Below, piece after piece: positions 17,501 through 24,197 of a stretch of DNA of 26,010 nucleotides. Each line of letters begins with the position of its first letter. Position 1 is the first letter of the stretch. The stretch covers positions 1-26,010 of the forward strand of contig CALCOP010000156.1 of NCBI GenBank assembly GCA_937897365.1, given 5' to 3'. The translations under genes were made by a program, and so were the position numbers. The DNA comes from an uncultured euryarchaeote (GTDB lineage: Archaea > Thermoplasmatota > Poseidoniia > Poseidoniales > Poseidoniaceae). The notes below the pieces were generated by a model. It had not been told where the DNA came from. It made no database searches and worked only from the letters and a program-made list of their open reading frames with translations.

Positions 17501-19460
17501 TTCAGGCCCAAGTAATGTCATTCCATTGGTCGGCCCTCAGGACGGATTAGTAGACTTACTTGCATGGATTGACGATGCGAATGAATCGCTGCACGTTCAC
17601 CTTTACCAAATTGAGCAACCGAATCTCGTTCAAGCACTGATCCAAGCACATAATCGAGGAGTCGACGTAACAGTCGTCCTCAACCATGCAGAACACTGGT
17701 GGAATAATTACGATAAAAACAACCAACTTGGCACCGCAAATTATCTTGCAACTGCTGGCGTCAATACACTATGGTTCGGAGGGCAAAGTGATGAGCCTTA
17801 CACCTACATCCACAGCAAAGTCGCAGTGAAGGATAACGAAAGTGTGTGGATCGGTTCGGGGAATTGGAAAAGTTCCTCCCAACCTGCTCCCGATGACCGT
17901 GGAAACTCGGAATGGGGTGTCATCGTCGATAATGTGGAACTCGCTCACAAAGTAATGGAACAACTCGCTTACGATGAGTCCGAAAGTCGGACTTACATCA
18001 CACAAGTTAATCCAGGCTCTGGGCCAAACGATTGGTCTATCGACTCACTCAAATCTACGGCGAATGGAACACTTGCCCAGCCAATCTCCACCAACGTTTC
18101 TGGGCGTTTAATCACCTGTCCGGATACATGTGTCGATGGCTTGGTATGGATGATTGAACAAGCCGATGAAGAAATTCTCTTGTCATTGCAATACCTTGAC
18201 ATCGAATGGAGTTGGGGTTGGGGCGATAATCCAATTGTCTCTGCGATGGAAAATGCAGCACAGAACGGCGTTCGTATTCGACTGATTTTGAATGGCGCTT
18301 ACCTTGACAAAGATATTCAAGAGGTCGTTGATACCTTTAACGAGGAGTGGAACACCACACTCGGTTATGATATCAATGCAGTCATTATGAGCGAAGATGA
18401 CGAAGTTTCCAAACTGCACAACAAGGGTGTGATTATCGATGAAGAGCACGTACTCATATCTTCAATCAATTGGGGCGATTCTGCACCTACCCGAAATCGC
18501 GAAATGGGCCTCATCCTGAGCAGTGCTGAAGTTACGGCACCCTTCCTTGCTGGATGGCACAGAGATTGGATTCGAACTGACAATGTCACTGACACTGATA
18601 ATGATGGACTCCCGGACTATTGGGAAGTTGCAAATGGGCTCAACAGAACCACGCGAACACTTGGTAATCTCAACATGCTTGAAGGAGAATACGATGCAGA
18701 CGGAGATGGACTGACCAACGAAGTCGAATATGTCTACGGTAGTCACGCAACCAATGCGGATACCGATGGAGATTGTGTTCCAGACGCTGTAGAAGTCTCT
18801 TGGGCCCAATCGACAGCGATAGATCCTTCAATTGATGACGTATCTCCTACCGCTGCACTCACCCTTTCTGACGCCGACGGCGATGGAATCAATGAATCGG
18901 AAGCTCTTGGCTGTGACTTGGGTGGAATTCTCACCGACAATAACCAAGATGCTGTAGATAACGGCTCACTTGATGACGACGGAGATTCGGTTGTTAATCG
19001 CGACGATTTGTGCCCGGATACCACGCTCAATATTCCTGTTGACTTGAACGGTTGTTCAACTGAGCAACGAAACTCAAATGCGACTCCGAGTGCGGATACA
19101 AGTTCAAATTTAGGTACGGGTATGATGCTCTTGCTGATGCTGGGAGGCGTTGGATTAGCGGTTGGTGCATTCCTTATTTTACGAAACATCGAATCGGAAG
19201 GTGAAGAAATGAAAGATCTAATCACGCTTGAAAGTGAAAATCTTGAAGCCCTTGCAAACGGCGAAATCGATGCGGAGAATTGGGAAATGCCGGTTCTGGA
19301 TGGTAGCGACGGTGGAGATTCAAATGTAGGAATTTCTGCAGAAGACCTCGCTCGTTGCCCTGGTTGGCCTGAAGAAACAATTCAATCGTATCTAGACCAA
19401 GGATGGAGTATGGACCAACTTGCGGCATACTACCAAGAACAGGTTGATGAACACGCTTAA
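14541..19460 (+). CDS. Giant surface protein: six lamin-tail domains, phospholipase D/nuclease domain, TSP3 calcium repeats, TM anchor
   Basis: 1639 residues. N-terminal signal sequence (about 1-26). Six lamin-tail domains begin near 42, 207, 360, 505, 665 and 808, each with the pattern E-x-x-P then GEWxExxNSG and LTGW-like strands. A PLD-superfamily catalytic domain spans about 990-1345 with two complete HKD motifs: HSKVAVKD (H1091, K1093, D1098) followed by GSGNW, and HNKGVIID (H1293, K1295, D1300) followed by SSINW. Acidic DxDxDG thrombospondin-type-3 repeats run from about 1350 to 1500 (DTDNDGLPD, DADGDGLTN, DADGDGINE, DDDGDSVVN). One TM helix (about 1524-1547) leads to a cytoplasmic tail ending in a GWSMDQLAAYY element. 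PLD enzymes with two HKD motifs are phospholipases, cardiolipin-synthase-like transferases or nucleases; lamin tails accompany secreted nucleases, so an extracellular nuclease is favoured. A GGTGA site 5 nt before the ATG supports this start. Confidence 0.93.
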   Translation: MNAVFRSLCLAALMVLSTSVPLGVLSLEETAETVNTSGRSLACSGDICLNEALPNPNGYDDASWPGGEWMEIHNSGNTTVDVRDWYLTNKASKTLYFNSTSIVDYDAADSASWEIEPDEYMVIARNGVPNSVFYLANTNDIVSLYTSTGVQLDQATWTFSSSGAPSGSSLEEDSFSATNDWVATNGPTPGAINSGGSTGGPTLFPSDLIISEVMPNPWPSDDNASWPGGEWVEVFNSGMDSIDLTGWSFDDAAGNVLEFDADHLIGYTSDASSRTIHPGETRIVAVNGSATSGVLNNGVETLSLFWPNGTKAQQISWTDTEAGFSLVESSSSQYWGYAAYPTPNASNPLDFAIIANTPSSVEFAELLSNSSSDGMAFPDGEWIELFNSGTATVDLTGWSIIDGMGNVTYLDPGTLVFNQTQGSTSIDAEERRLVQFSGDTELWNYYNQLMLRDANGMVVDTAWYVTDYGQNVSLIPDDNDADPWVPSTWMTPGQPDPGETPSTGLVIFTEVFPDAVGSDSQQWPLGEWLEIYNNGTAPLDVGGWKLQSSNSRSLTLHQYNMPLQSTSVIQPGDVALVALNGTTSFYLKHTTPDAIVLIDANGNMVDSMSWTSTVEGESLIPSNSSHAGAGPQGDGASNSSDWVQSAWATPGEINPIWPAYSGTHDLVMTEILAYCDDDSIDPVEDWIEVMNTGVEDLNISRWRIDSNDGDRRFFRTTSMWNISDDSMILAPQERAVLLMENDILSGLGDQVQLSDPDGVPVQNAQWNIVSDCQTIGPGELESDGWELLLWPTPGAEEPDSSLFAEAQDILLSRFMPEGSTDISSNTEFIEITNIGDGLAYMNGWILTLINSANSAVDYTFTEVTIPAYSSVILAADASGLSVYEDGTIVAFDSAFSTTGLTLPDSGATLQIATPNGILADTIAYGNGPVDVPGWSGISLVEPVSSISLLVYHRGDGCGNLPDTDLAVDWQHRWGRLGGSSFCGPTLFSGPSNVIPLVGPQDGLVDLLAWIDDANESLHVHLYQIEQPNLVQALIQAHNRGVDVTVVLNHAEHWWNNYDKNNQLGTANYLATAGVNTLWFGGQSDEPYTYIHSKVAVKDNESVWIGSGNWKSSSQPAPDDRGNSEWGVIVDNVELAHKVMEQLAYDESESRTYITQVNPGSGPNDWSIDSLKSTANGTLAQPISTNVSGRLITCPDTCVDGLVWMIEQADEEILLSLQYLDIEWSWGWGDNPIVSAMENAAQNGVRIRLILNGAYLDKDIQEVVDTFNEEWNTTLGYDINAVIMSEDDEVSKLHNKGVIIDEEHVLISSINWGDSAPTRNREMGLILSSAEVTAPFLAGWHRDWIRTDNVTDTDNDGLPDYWEVANGLNRTTRTLGNLNMLEGEYDADGDGLTNEVEYVYGSHATNADTDGDCVPDAVEVSWAQSTAIDPSIDDVSPTAALTLSDADGDGINESEALGCDLGGILTDNNQDAVDNGSLDDDGDSVVNRDDLCPDTTLNIPVDLNGCSTEQRNSNATPSADTSSNLGTGMMLLLMLGGVGLAVGAFLILRNIESEGEEMKDLITLESENLEALANGEIDAENWEMPVLDGSDGGDSNVGISAEDLARCPGWPEETIQSYLDQGWSMDQLAAYYQEQVDEHA

Positions 19461-19507
19461 ACATCACAAGTTTGACAAGGGACCGCACATTCCTCGGTGT
19501 GATAACC

Positions 19508-20257
19508 ATGGCCTATTCGTCAAGTAACCCCGTTCTCTCGAACCGATTTTGGAACAGCATTAGTGGATATGAAACAATGTCCTATGAAGGCACGATGCAG
19601 AAGATTGGAATTCTTTTTGGTACAATGTTCATCTCTGCACTGATGCTGGCCACGGTTGGGATTACTGTTGATATGAATATCCTCATTGTTGGAACCGGAA
19701 TCGGTTTCGTTGGGGGATTCATAACCTATCTCATACTGCTGTTTAAGCGCCCTGAAAATCCAGCGAAGTTGATGATTACTTACGCCGTTTTTGAAGGATT
19801 ATTAATCGGTGGTTTTTCGATGATGTTTGAGTCAATGTATGACGGAATTGTATTCCAAGCTGCACTTGGAACCGTCTGTATTACTGGCACAATGTATGGT
19901 TTGTATGCGACTCGAATCGTAAAAGCAACACCTCTGTTCACCAAAATAATACTGACACTTGCAGGAGGAATAATGTTGCTTTATCTTGTCTCAATCATGC
20001 TTTATTTCCTACCCGGTAACTTCAATGTGCCGTTTCTCCATTCATCAGGACCTGTTGGGATTTTAATTACTACTGCAATTCTGGCAGTCGCTTCATTCCT
20101 CCTCATCATCAATTTTGATTTCATTGAACGAGGAATAAAACAACGTTCACCAAAAGTGAGTGAATGGTGGGGTGCTTTCGGTTTATTGGTTACAGTCGTG
20201 TGGATCTACATTGAGATGCTTCGACTTCTTGCAAAGGTTCGCAGTAACTTCGACTGA
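19508..20257 (+). CDS. Bax inhibitor-1/YccA-like (BaxI_1) integral membrane protein
   Basis: 249 residues, seven hydrophobic helices, matching the size and plan of the bacterial/archaeal Bax-inhibitor-1-like family (TMBIM/YetJ/YccA), whose studied members are pH-dependent calcium-leak channels. The most diagnostic part is the C-terminal third: NFDFIERG after helix 6, then EWWGAFGLLVTVVWIYIEML in helix 7, close to the family pattern; the Asp in NFDFIE corresponds to the conserved acidic gate region. The frame opens earlier at a TTG (19472), but the ATG at 19508 directly precedes MAYSSSNPVLS and has a GGTG run 8 nt upstream. It starts 47 nt after the lamin-tail/PLD gene and ends 9 nt before the dioxygenase, so it is probably inside an operon. 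Its link to the neighbouring enzymes is not obvious. Confidence 0.9.
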   Translation: MAYSSSNPVLSNRFWNSISGYETMSYEGTMQKIGILFGTMFISALMLATVGITVDMNILIVGTGIGFVGGFITYLILLFKRPENPAKLMITYAVFEGLLIGGFSMMFESMYDGIVFQAALGTVCITGTMYGLYATRIVKATPLFTKIILTLAGGIMLLYLVSIMLYFLPGNFNVPFLHSSGPVGILITTAILAVASFLLIINFDFIERGIKQRSPKVSEWWGAFGLLVTVVWIYIEMLRLLAKVRSNFD

Positions 20258-20266
20258 GGGATTTCA

Positions 20267-21223
20267 ATGAGAAGTATCCCGATAGTTGATTTTTCAGATT
20301 ACACGAGTGGCGATGCAAAACGACAGGAAAAGTTCATCCAAGATGTGGGCAACTCTCTCAAGGACATCGGGTTTTTCGCTCTCGAAAATCACGGAATTCC
20401 CTTGGAATCCATCGACAAGGCGTATGAACAAGGGGATGTGTTCTTTTCTTTAGACGATGATGTGAAAAAATCGTACCTCCAACCCGGTATCGCTCACCAA
20501 AGAGGTTACACTGCATTCGGGGTTGAACATGCTAAAAATAACCCAGCACCGGACCTGAAGGAATTTTGGCAAAGTGGACGCAGTCATCCGACCACAGGGA
20601 AAACCCCAACCTATGTGGCAAATGTTTGGCCTGACGCACATGCACCTGAGTTTAAACCCGTTATCGACGGCTTGTTCAATAAAATGGAATCACTTTCACA
20701 GAGCTTGTTACATTCATGTAGCCTTTATCTTGGAAAAGAAAAAGATTGGCTCAGTTCGATGTCTGAAGATGGAAACACGATCATGAGAATCATCCACTAC
20801 CCTCCACTGGGACAAGAGGTACCTCAAGGAGCCGTTCGTTCTGCAGCCCACGAAGATATCAATTTCATTACCTTACTTGTAACTGCCACCGCAGATGGAC
20901 TTGAGGTGATGGACCACGATGGAAGTTGGATAAAGGTCCAAGGCGATGCGCGCCAAATTATCGTTGATTCTGGAGACATGCTTCAAAACCTTACCAATGG
21001 ACTGTTCAAGTCCACGACCCATCGAGTCGTGAACCCGAATAACTCGAATGTTCGCCGTTTTTCAATGCCTATGTTTGTCCATCCACGAAATGAAATTGAC
21101 CTCACACCTCGTCAGGAATTCATCGATATGACGGGTGGTGAGTCATTGTACCAATCGATTACTGCAGGTGCATATCTGCATCAGCGACTCGTCGAAATCG
21201 GTTTGGCTGAAGATGAAGGGTGA
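20267..21223 (+). CDS. 2-oxoglutarate/Fe(II)-dependent dioxygenase, isopenicillin-N-synthase-like family
   Basis: Cytoplasmic non-haem iron oxygenase of 318 residues. The N-terminal DIOX_N-type domain starts with IPIVDFSDY (4-12) and includes GFFALENHGIP (about 36-46). The double-stranded beta-helix core has the iron triad H195-E-D197 (AAHEDINFITLL) and H252 (STTHRVV), plus the 2-oxoglutarate-binding RxS motif R264-F-S266 (RRFSMPMF). All key residues are present, so an active enzyme is expected. Substrates in this family range from amino acids and antibiotics to plant metabolites and, in fungi, free thymine (thymine-7-hydroxylase). A GAGGGA Shine-Dalgarno precedes the ATG; the stop is only 4 nt from the thymidine phosphorylase ATG. 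That tight pairing suggests a thymine or deoxynucleoside-derived substrate, but this is inference. Confidence 0.92.
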   Translation: MRSIPIVDFSDYTSGDAKRQEKFIQDVGNSLKDIGFFALENHGIPLESIDKAYEQGDVFFSLDDDVKKSYLQPGIAHQRGYTAFGVEHAKNNPAPDLKEFWQSGRSHPTTGKTPTYVANVWPDAHAPEFKPVIDGLFNKMESLSQSLLHSCSLYLGKEKDWLSSMSEDGNTIMRIIHYPPLGQEVPQGAVRSAAHEDINFITLLVTATADGLEVMDHDGSWIKVQGDARQIIVDSGDMLQNLTNGLFKSTTHRVVNPNNSNVRRFSMPMFVHPRNEIDLTPRQEFIDMTGGESLYQSITAGAYLHQRLVEIGLAEDEG

Positions 21224-21227
21224 ACAA

Positions 21228-22550
21228 ATGAGTGCTGGCCTCATTCAACGCCTGTGCGCATCCATCGAAAACCGCCAACCAATGCATATGTCAGACCTGT
21301 CTGAATTTATCGAAGGGGTTGCACAAAGAGCGTTTCCTGTTGAAGAGATTGAACGTTGGCTAAAATGTGTGCACACACATGGAATTTCTGTTAAAGAAAC
21401 AACTGCTCTGACACAAGGAATGATGAATTCTGGGGCAATACTTGATTGGCAAGGCCCAACCAACGTTGCAGATAAACACAGCACCGGAGGTGTCGGAGAT
21501 AAGATGTCCCTCGTTTTGGCACCGGCCCTCGCAGCTTGTGGGCTTCGAATACCAATGCTTGCTGGAAGAGGATTGGGCCACACTGGAGGCACCATCGACA
21601 AACTCGAGTCCATACCTGGATTCAATTGTAACCTTTCACCTGAGCGAATGAAAGAAACAGTGGAGAAAGTCGGATGCTGTATTGCGGCTCAAAATGATGC
21701 GATAGCCCCCGCCGACGGTTTACTTTACGCAATTCGCGACGTGACCGATACAGTTGACAGCATACCGCTTATAACGGCATCAATCATTTCGAAAAAGGCT
21801 GCTGAGGGATTGAATGCGCTCGTACTGGATGTCAAATGTGGACGTGCTGCGTTTATGAAAACCGAACACGATGCAATCGCTCTTGCCAAATCCATGGTGG
21901 CAACTGCCAAAGGTTTGGGAATTGATACTGTTGCTCAAATCACCGATATGAATGAGCCAATTGGCAGTCATGTTGGCAATGCTTTGGAGGTTCTCGGTAG
22001 CGTTCGAGTCTTGCAAGGTAAAGGTTCGAATGACACTCGTAATCTTGTTGCTTTACAAGGAGGTCAACTGCTTGCTCTTACCGGATTGGCTCCCACGCTT
22101 GAGTATGGCATCGACATGGTTCACGAAGTATTGGAAAATGGTAAAGCATTGGATGTTTTTATCCAAATGTGTGTTCATCAAGGCACACCGCCCTCAATCG
22201 CAGAGCAACTCGCAGAACAACCAGAGCAAGTGTTACCGCAATCAAATCACGTTACAACGCTTCTTGCACCACGAACCGGGTATGTGCAATCAATTGATGC
22301 AATGGCTTTAGCTGAAGTTGCAAGAGAACTTGGTGCTGGACGTTTTTCGATGAGTGATTCGATCAATCCTGGAATAGGATACGTAATTGAGACTGCAAAA
22401 AACCAACACATTGAGAACGGAAAAACGTGGATTTCAGTGCACCACGACCACGAATTGAGTTCTGAGCACCTGAATCGACTCCAAAACAGTTTAACGATTG
22501 ACGACCAACAACCTGCTGATTTTCAACGACTCATTACCATCGTCACCTAG
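21228..22550 (+). CDS. deoA: Thymidine (pyrimidine-nucleoside) phosphorylase, bacterial type
   Basis: Reversible phosphorolysis of thymidine (or uridine/deoxyuridine) to free base and (deoxy)ribose-1-phosphate. 440 residues, the length of E. coli DeoA. The signature ADKHSTGGVGDKMSL (81-95), GRGLGHTGGTIDKLESIPGF (113-132) and YAIRDVTDTVDSIPLITASI (167-186) are present. The four active-site residues known for E. coli DeoA (His85, Arg171, Ser186, Lys190) correspond to H84, R170, S185 and K189. It lacks the N-terminal extension of the archaeal AMP phosphorylase (about 500 residues) and matches the bacterial enzyme, suggesting acquisition from bacteria. A local oddity is DVKCGRAAF where most members have DVKxGxGAF. 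The frame continues upstream to 21135 inside the dioxygenase gene; the ATG at 21228, preceded by AAGGGTG, is the start. Confidence 0.95.
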   Translation: MSAGLIQRLCASIENRQPMHMSDLSEFIEGVAQRAFPVEEIERWLKCVHTHGISVKETTALTQGMMNSGAILDWQGPTNVADKHSTGGVGDKMSLVLAPALAACGLRIPMLAGRGLGHTGGTIDKLESIPGFNCNLSPERMKETVEKVGCCIAAQNDAIAPADGLLYAIRDVTDTVDSIPLITASIISKKAAEGLNALVLDVKCGRAAFMKTEHDAIALAKSMVATAKGLGIDTVAQITDMNEPIGSHVGNALEVLGSVRVLQGKGSNDTRNLVALQGGQLLALTGLAPTLEYGIDMVHEVLENGKALDVFIQMCVHQGTPPSIAEQLAEQPEQVLPQSNHVTTLLAPRTGYVQSIDAMALAEVARELGAGRFSMSDSINPGIGYVIETAKNQHIENGKTWISVHHDHELSSEHLNRLQNSLTIDDQQPADFQRLITIVT

Positions 22551-22569
22551 TTGGCTTGATAGAAGTCGT

Positions 22570-22576
22570 CATAAAG
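22570..22576 (+). promoter_or_regulatory. TATA-like element of tRNA-Asn
   Basis: CATAAAG is centred about 25 bp before the first base of tRNA-Asn, the expected archaeal TATA distance for a transcript starting at or near the mature 5' end. It lies in the 47-bp gap after deoA. Assigned by position only. Confidence 0.35.
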
Positions 22577-22597
22577 GTGAGGCTATTCGCCCACTCT

Positions 22598-22670
22598 GCC
22601 GATTTAGCTTAGCTGGTGGAGCGTGGGACTGTTAATCCCAAGGTCGAGGGTTCGAACCCCTCAATCGGCG
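22598..22670 (+). tRNA. tRNA-Asn (GUU anticodon)
   Basis: A 73-nt cloverleaf: acceptor GCCGATT pairs with AATCGGC and the discriminator is G. The D-arm is GCTTAGCTGGTGGAGC, the anticodon stem TGGGA/TCCCA encloses loop CTGTTAA (anticodon GTT), and the T-arm contains GTTCGAA. There is no intron or encoded CCA. It converges with the cysteine-rich protein gene, whose stop codon begins one nucleotide after the discriminator base. Confidence 0.97.
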
Positions 22671-22671
22671 T

Positions 22672-23208
22672 TTACAACAAAACCTGCGTGCCGTCTCCAA
22701 TTCTAAATTCGAATGTAAAATCACCAGGATGAGTCAGTTCATACATTTCTCGAATGCTTTTGAAAAGGTTACTTCGGACTGCATACTGAAGTGATTCAAA
22801 GGTAAATCCAATGATGATGAAATGGCGAGTAATCCGTCCGCAACTTCGTAAATGTCTACGCAAGATTTGGCCTAAAGACTGTGAGATTAAATCGATATGA
22901 ATAGCACAGGTATCATGACATGCGCCTCCAGGTCGTCCGGGATAACAATTCATTCCTCCACCGGAAATTCCTGCATCCTCAAAGAAGGATTGAGCAACTT
23001 CTGCATTGTCAAGATAATCAGGGTGAATTCTCCAACCGTCTTGTATTGTATTGCAATGAATGCAATGAGCCTCTCCATATTCGATGAATTGGTGAGGAGG
23101 ACGGTACCCTCCCTTACAGAAATCACCGTTTGCAGTCGTCATATCTGGCATATTGATGATGCCTGCACTCACTTCATTTTTATGCGGTAAAGGAATATAT
23201 TTTTTCAT
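22672..23208 (-). CDS. Cysteine-rich protein with potential metal-binding site (function unknown)
   Basis: 178 residues, soluble, family not recognised. Seven cysteines: C31, a CxxC pair C49/C52 (HCIHCNT), C88, C97, C101 (CHDTC) and C123, with histidines at 39, 48, 51, 62 and 98 nearby. The GGGMNCYPGRPGGACHDTCAIH segment (83-104) is striking and could hold Zn or an Fe-S cluster. The C-terminal half (105-178) has alternating helices and strands (FIIIGFTFESLQYAVRSNLF, DFTFEFRIGDG). A strong TATA-like CATATAG (minus strand) is centred 24 bp before the ATG with no Shine-Dalgarno, so it seems to have its own leaderless promoter. It lies 37 bp downstream of guaAB on the same strand and abuts tRNA-Asn tail to tail. 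No function is assigned. Confidence 0.7.
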   Translation of the reverse strand: MKKYIPLPHKNEVSAGIINMPDMTTANGDFCKGGYRPPHQFIEYGEAHCIHCNTIQDGWRIHPDYLDNAEVAQSFFEDAGISGGGMNCYPGRPGGACHDTCAIHIDLISQSLGQILRRHLRSCGRITRHFIIIGFTFESLQYAVRSNLFKSIREMYELTHPGDFTFEFRIGDGTQVLL

Positions 23209-23227
23209 ACCGAACCTAAAAATTCGA

Positions 23228-23236
23228 CACTATATG
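23228..23236 (-). promoter_or_regulatory. TATA-like element of the cysteine-rich protein gene
   Basis: On the minus strand this reads TCATATAGT, centred about 24 bp upstream of the ATG at 23208. It fits the spacing seen at several other genes here and sits inside the 37-bp gap after guaAB, with its upstream edge near the guaAB stop. Confidence 0.45.
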
Positions 23237-23245
23237 AAGTTCATA

Positions 23246-24196
23246 CTATTCCCATTCAATGGTACCCGGTGGCTTGTGTGTGATGTCGTAAACAACACGG
23301 TTCACCGCACCCTTCACAGTATTTGTGATACGAGTGCTGATCTTCTGTAAGATCGAGTGAGGTATTTCCGAGTATCGTGCAGACATACCATCCATTGATT
23401 GAACGGCACGTACGACAATTGTTTCACCGTATGCACGTACATCGCCATGAACCCCTACACTGCGAACGGGCAAGAGGGCAGCAAAATACTGCCAAGGAAG
23501 TTGCATCTTACAATCAGCAGCGGCTGCTTCAAACTCTTCCTCAACAATCGCACAGGCTTCTCGAACGACCGCTACACGTTCAGGAGTGAGCTCACCAAGT
23601 GTACGAACCGCAAGACCCGGCCCGGGGAAAGGTTGACGCTCGGCAACATTGATGTTCAAAGTTCGAGCGAGTTCACGAACCTCGTCTTTGTATAAGTCAC
23701 GAAGTGGTTCAACAACGGTGAGCGTCATGTCTTCAGGCAATCCCCCAACATTGTGATGTGATTTGATGGTATCACGAACGCCGCCACCTGATTCGATCCA
23801 ATCAGGTGCGATGGTGCCCTGAACAAGATATTTTGCTCCACACTTCTTTTGTTCGTCTTCAAAGATTCGGATGAAGAGTTCTCCAATCACTTTGCGCTTT
23901 TGTTCAGGTTCAGTAACTCCTTTGAGTGCCTCAAAATATCTGTCCGCTGCCTTGACAGTGACGAGATTTTTGATACCTTGTGCAGCAAGAAGTTTCTCGA
24001 TTTCTTCCGTCTCGCCTTTACGCATAAAACCGGTATCGACATAGACACAGTGGAGCAATTCTCCAACAGCCTGATTCGCAATAACTGCGGCAACTGTTGA
24101 GTCGACTCCACCTGAGCAAGCGATGATAGCAATGTCATCAATGGTTGATTTGAGTGTCTCGATGGATTCTTGGATGAAATCCTTCGAGTCAAACAT
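23246..24196 (-). CDS. guaAB: GMP synthase subunit B (ATP-pyrophosphatase and dimerisation domains)
   Basis: Last step to GMP: XMP + ATP + ammonia gives GMP + AMP + PPi; ammonia comes from a separate glutaminase subunit (guaAA), not in this window, as usual in archaea. 316 residues. The PP-loop SGGVDS is at 28-33, followed by YVDTGFMRKGE, then VQGTIAPDWIESG, the loop KSHHNVGGLPEDM, PFPGPGLAVR, and the C-terminal dimerisation domain ending PPGTIEWE. An upstream in-frame ATG (24211) would overlap purE; the ATG at 24196 gives MFDSKDFIQE, matching the start of archaeal homologues, and has a GGGGG run 8 nt upstream. Its ATG directly abuts the purE stop, so purE and guaAB are translationally coupled and form a purine operon. 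Confidence 0.95.
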   Translation of the reverse strand: MFDSKDFIQESIETLKSTIDDIAIIACSGGVDSTVAAVIANQAVGELLHCVYVDTGFMRKGETEEIEKLLAAQGIKNLVTVKAADRYFEALKGVTEPEQKRKVIGELFIRIFEDEQKKCGAKYLVQGTIAPDWIESGGGVRDTIKSHHNVGGLPEDMTLTVVEPLRDLYKDEVRELARTLNINVAERQPFPGPGLAVRTLGELTPERVAVVREACAIVEEEFEAAAADCKMQLPWQYFAALLPVRSVGVHGDVRAYGETIVVRAVQSMDGMSARYSEIPHSILQKISTRITNTVKGAVNRVVYDITHKPPGTIEWE

Positions 24197-24197
24197 T

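Noticed and set aside
18743..19225. 160-codon minus-strand open frame
   Set aside because: Antisense to the Asp-rich calcium repeats of the lamin-tail/PLD gene; Ser-rich shadow of GAT/GAC codons.
21135..21227. Upstream extension of deoA overlapping the dioxygenase gene
   Set aside because: The DeoA family begins close to MSAGLIQ and a Shine-Dalgarno lies directly before the ATG at 21228.
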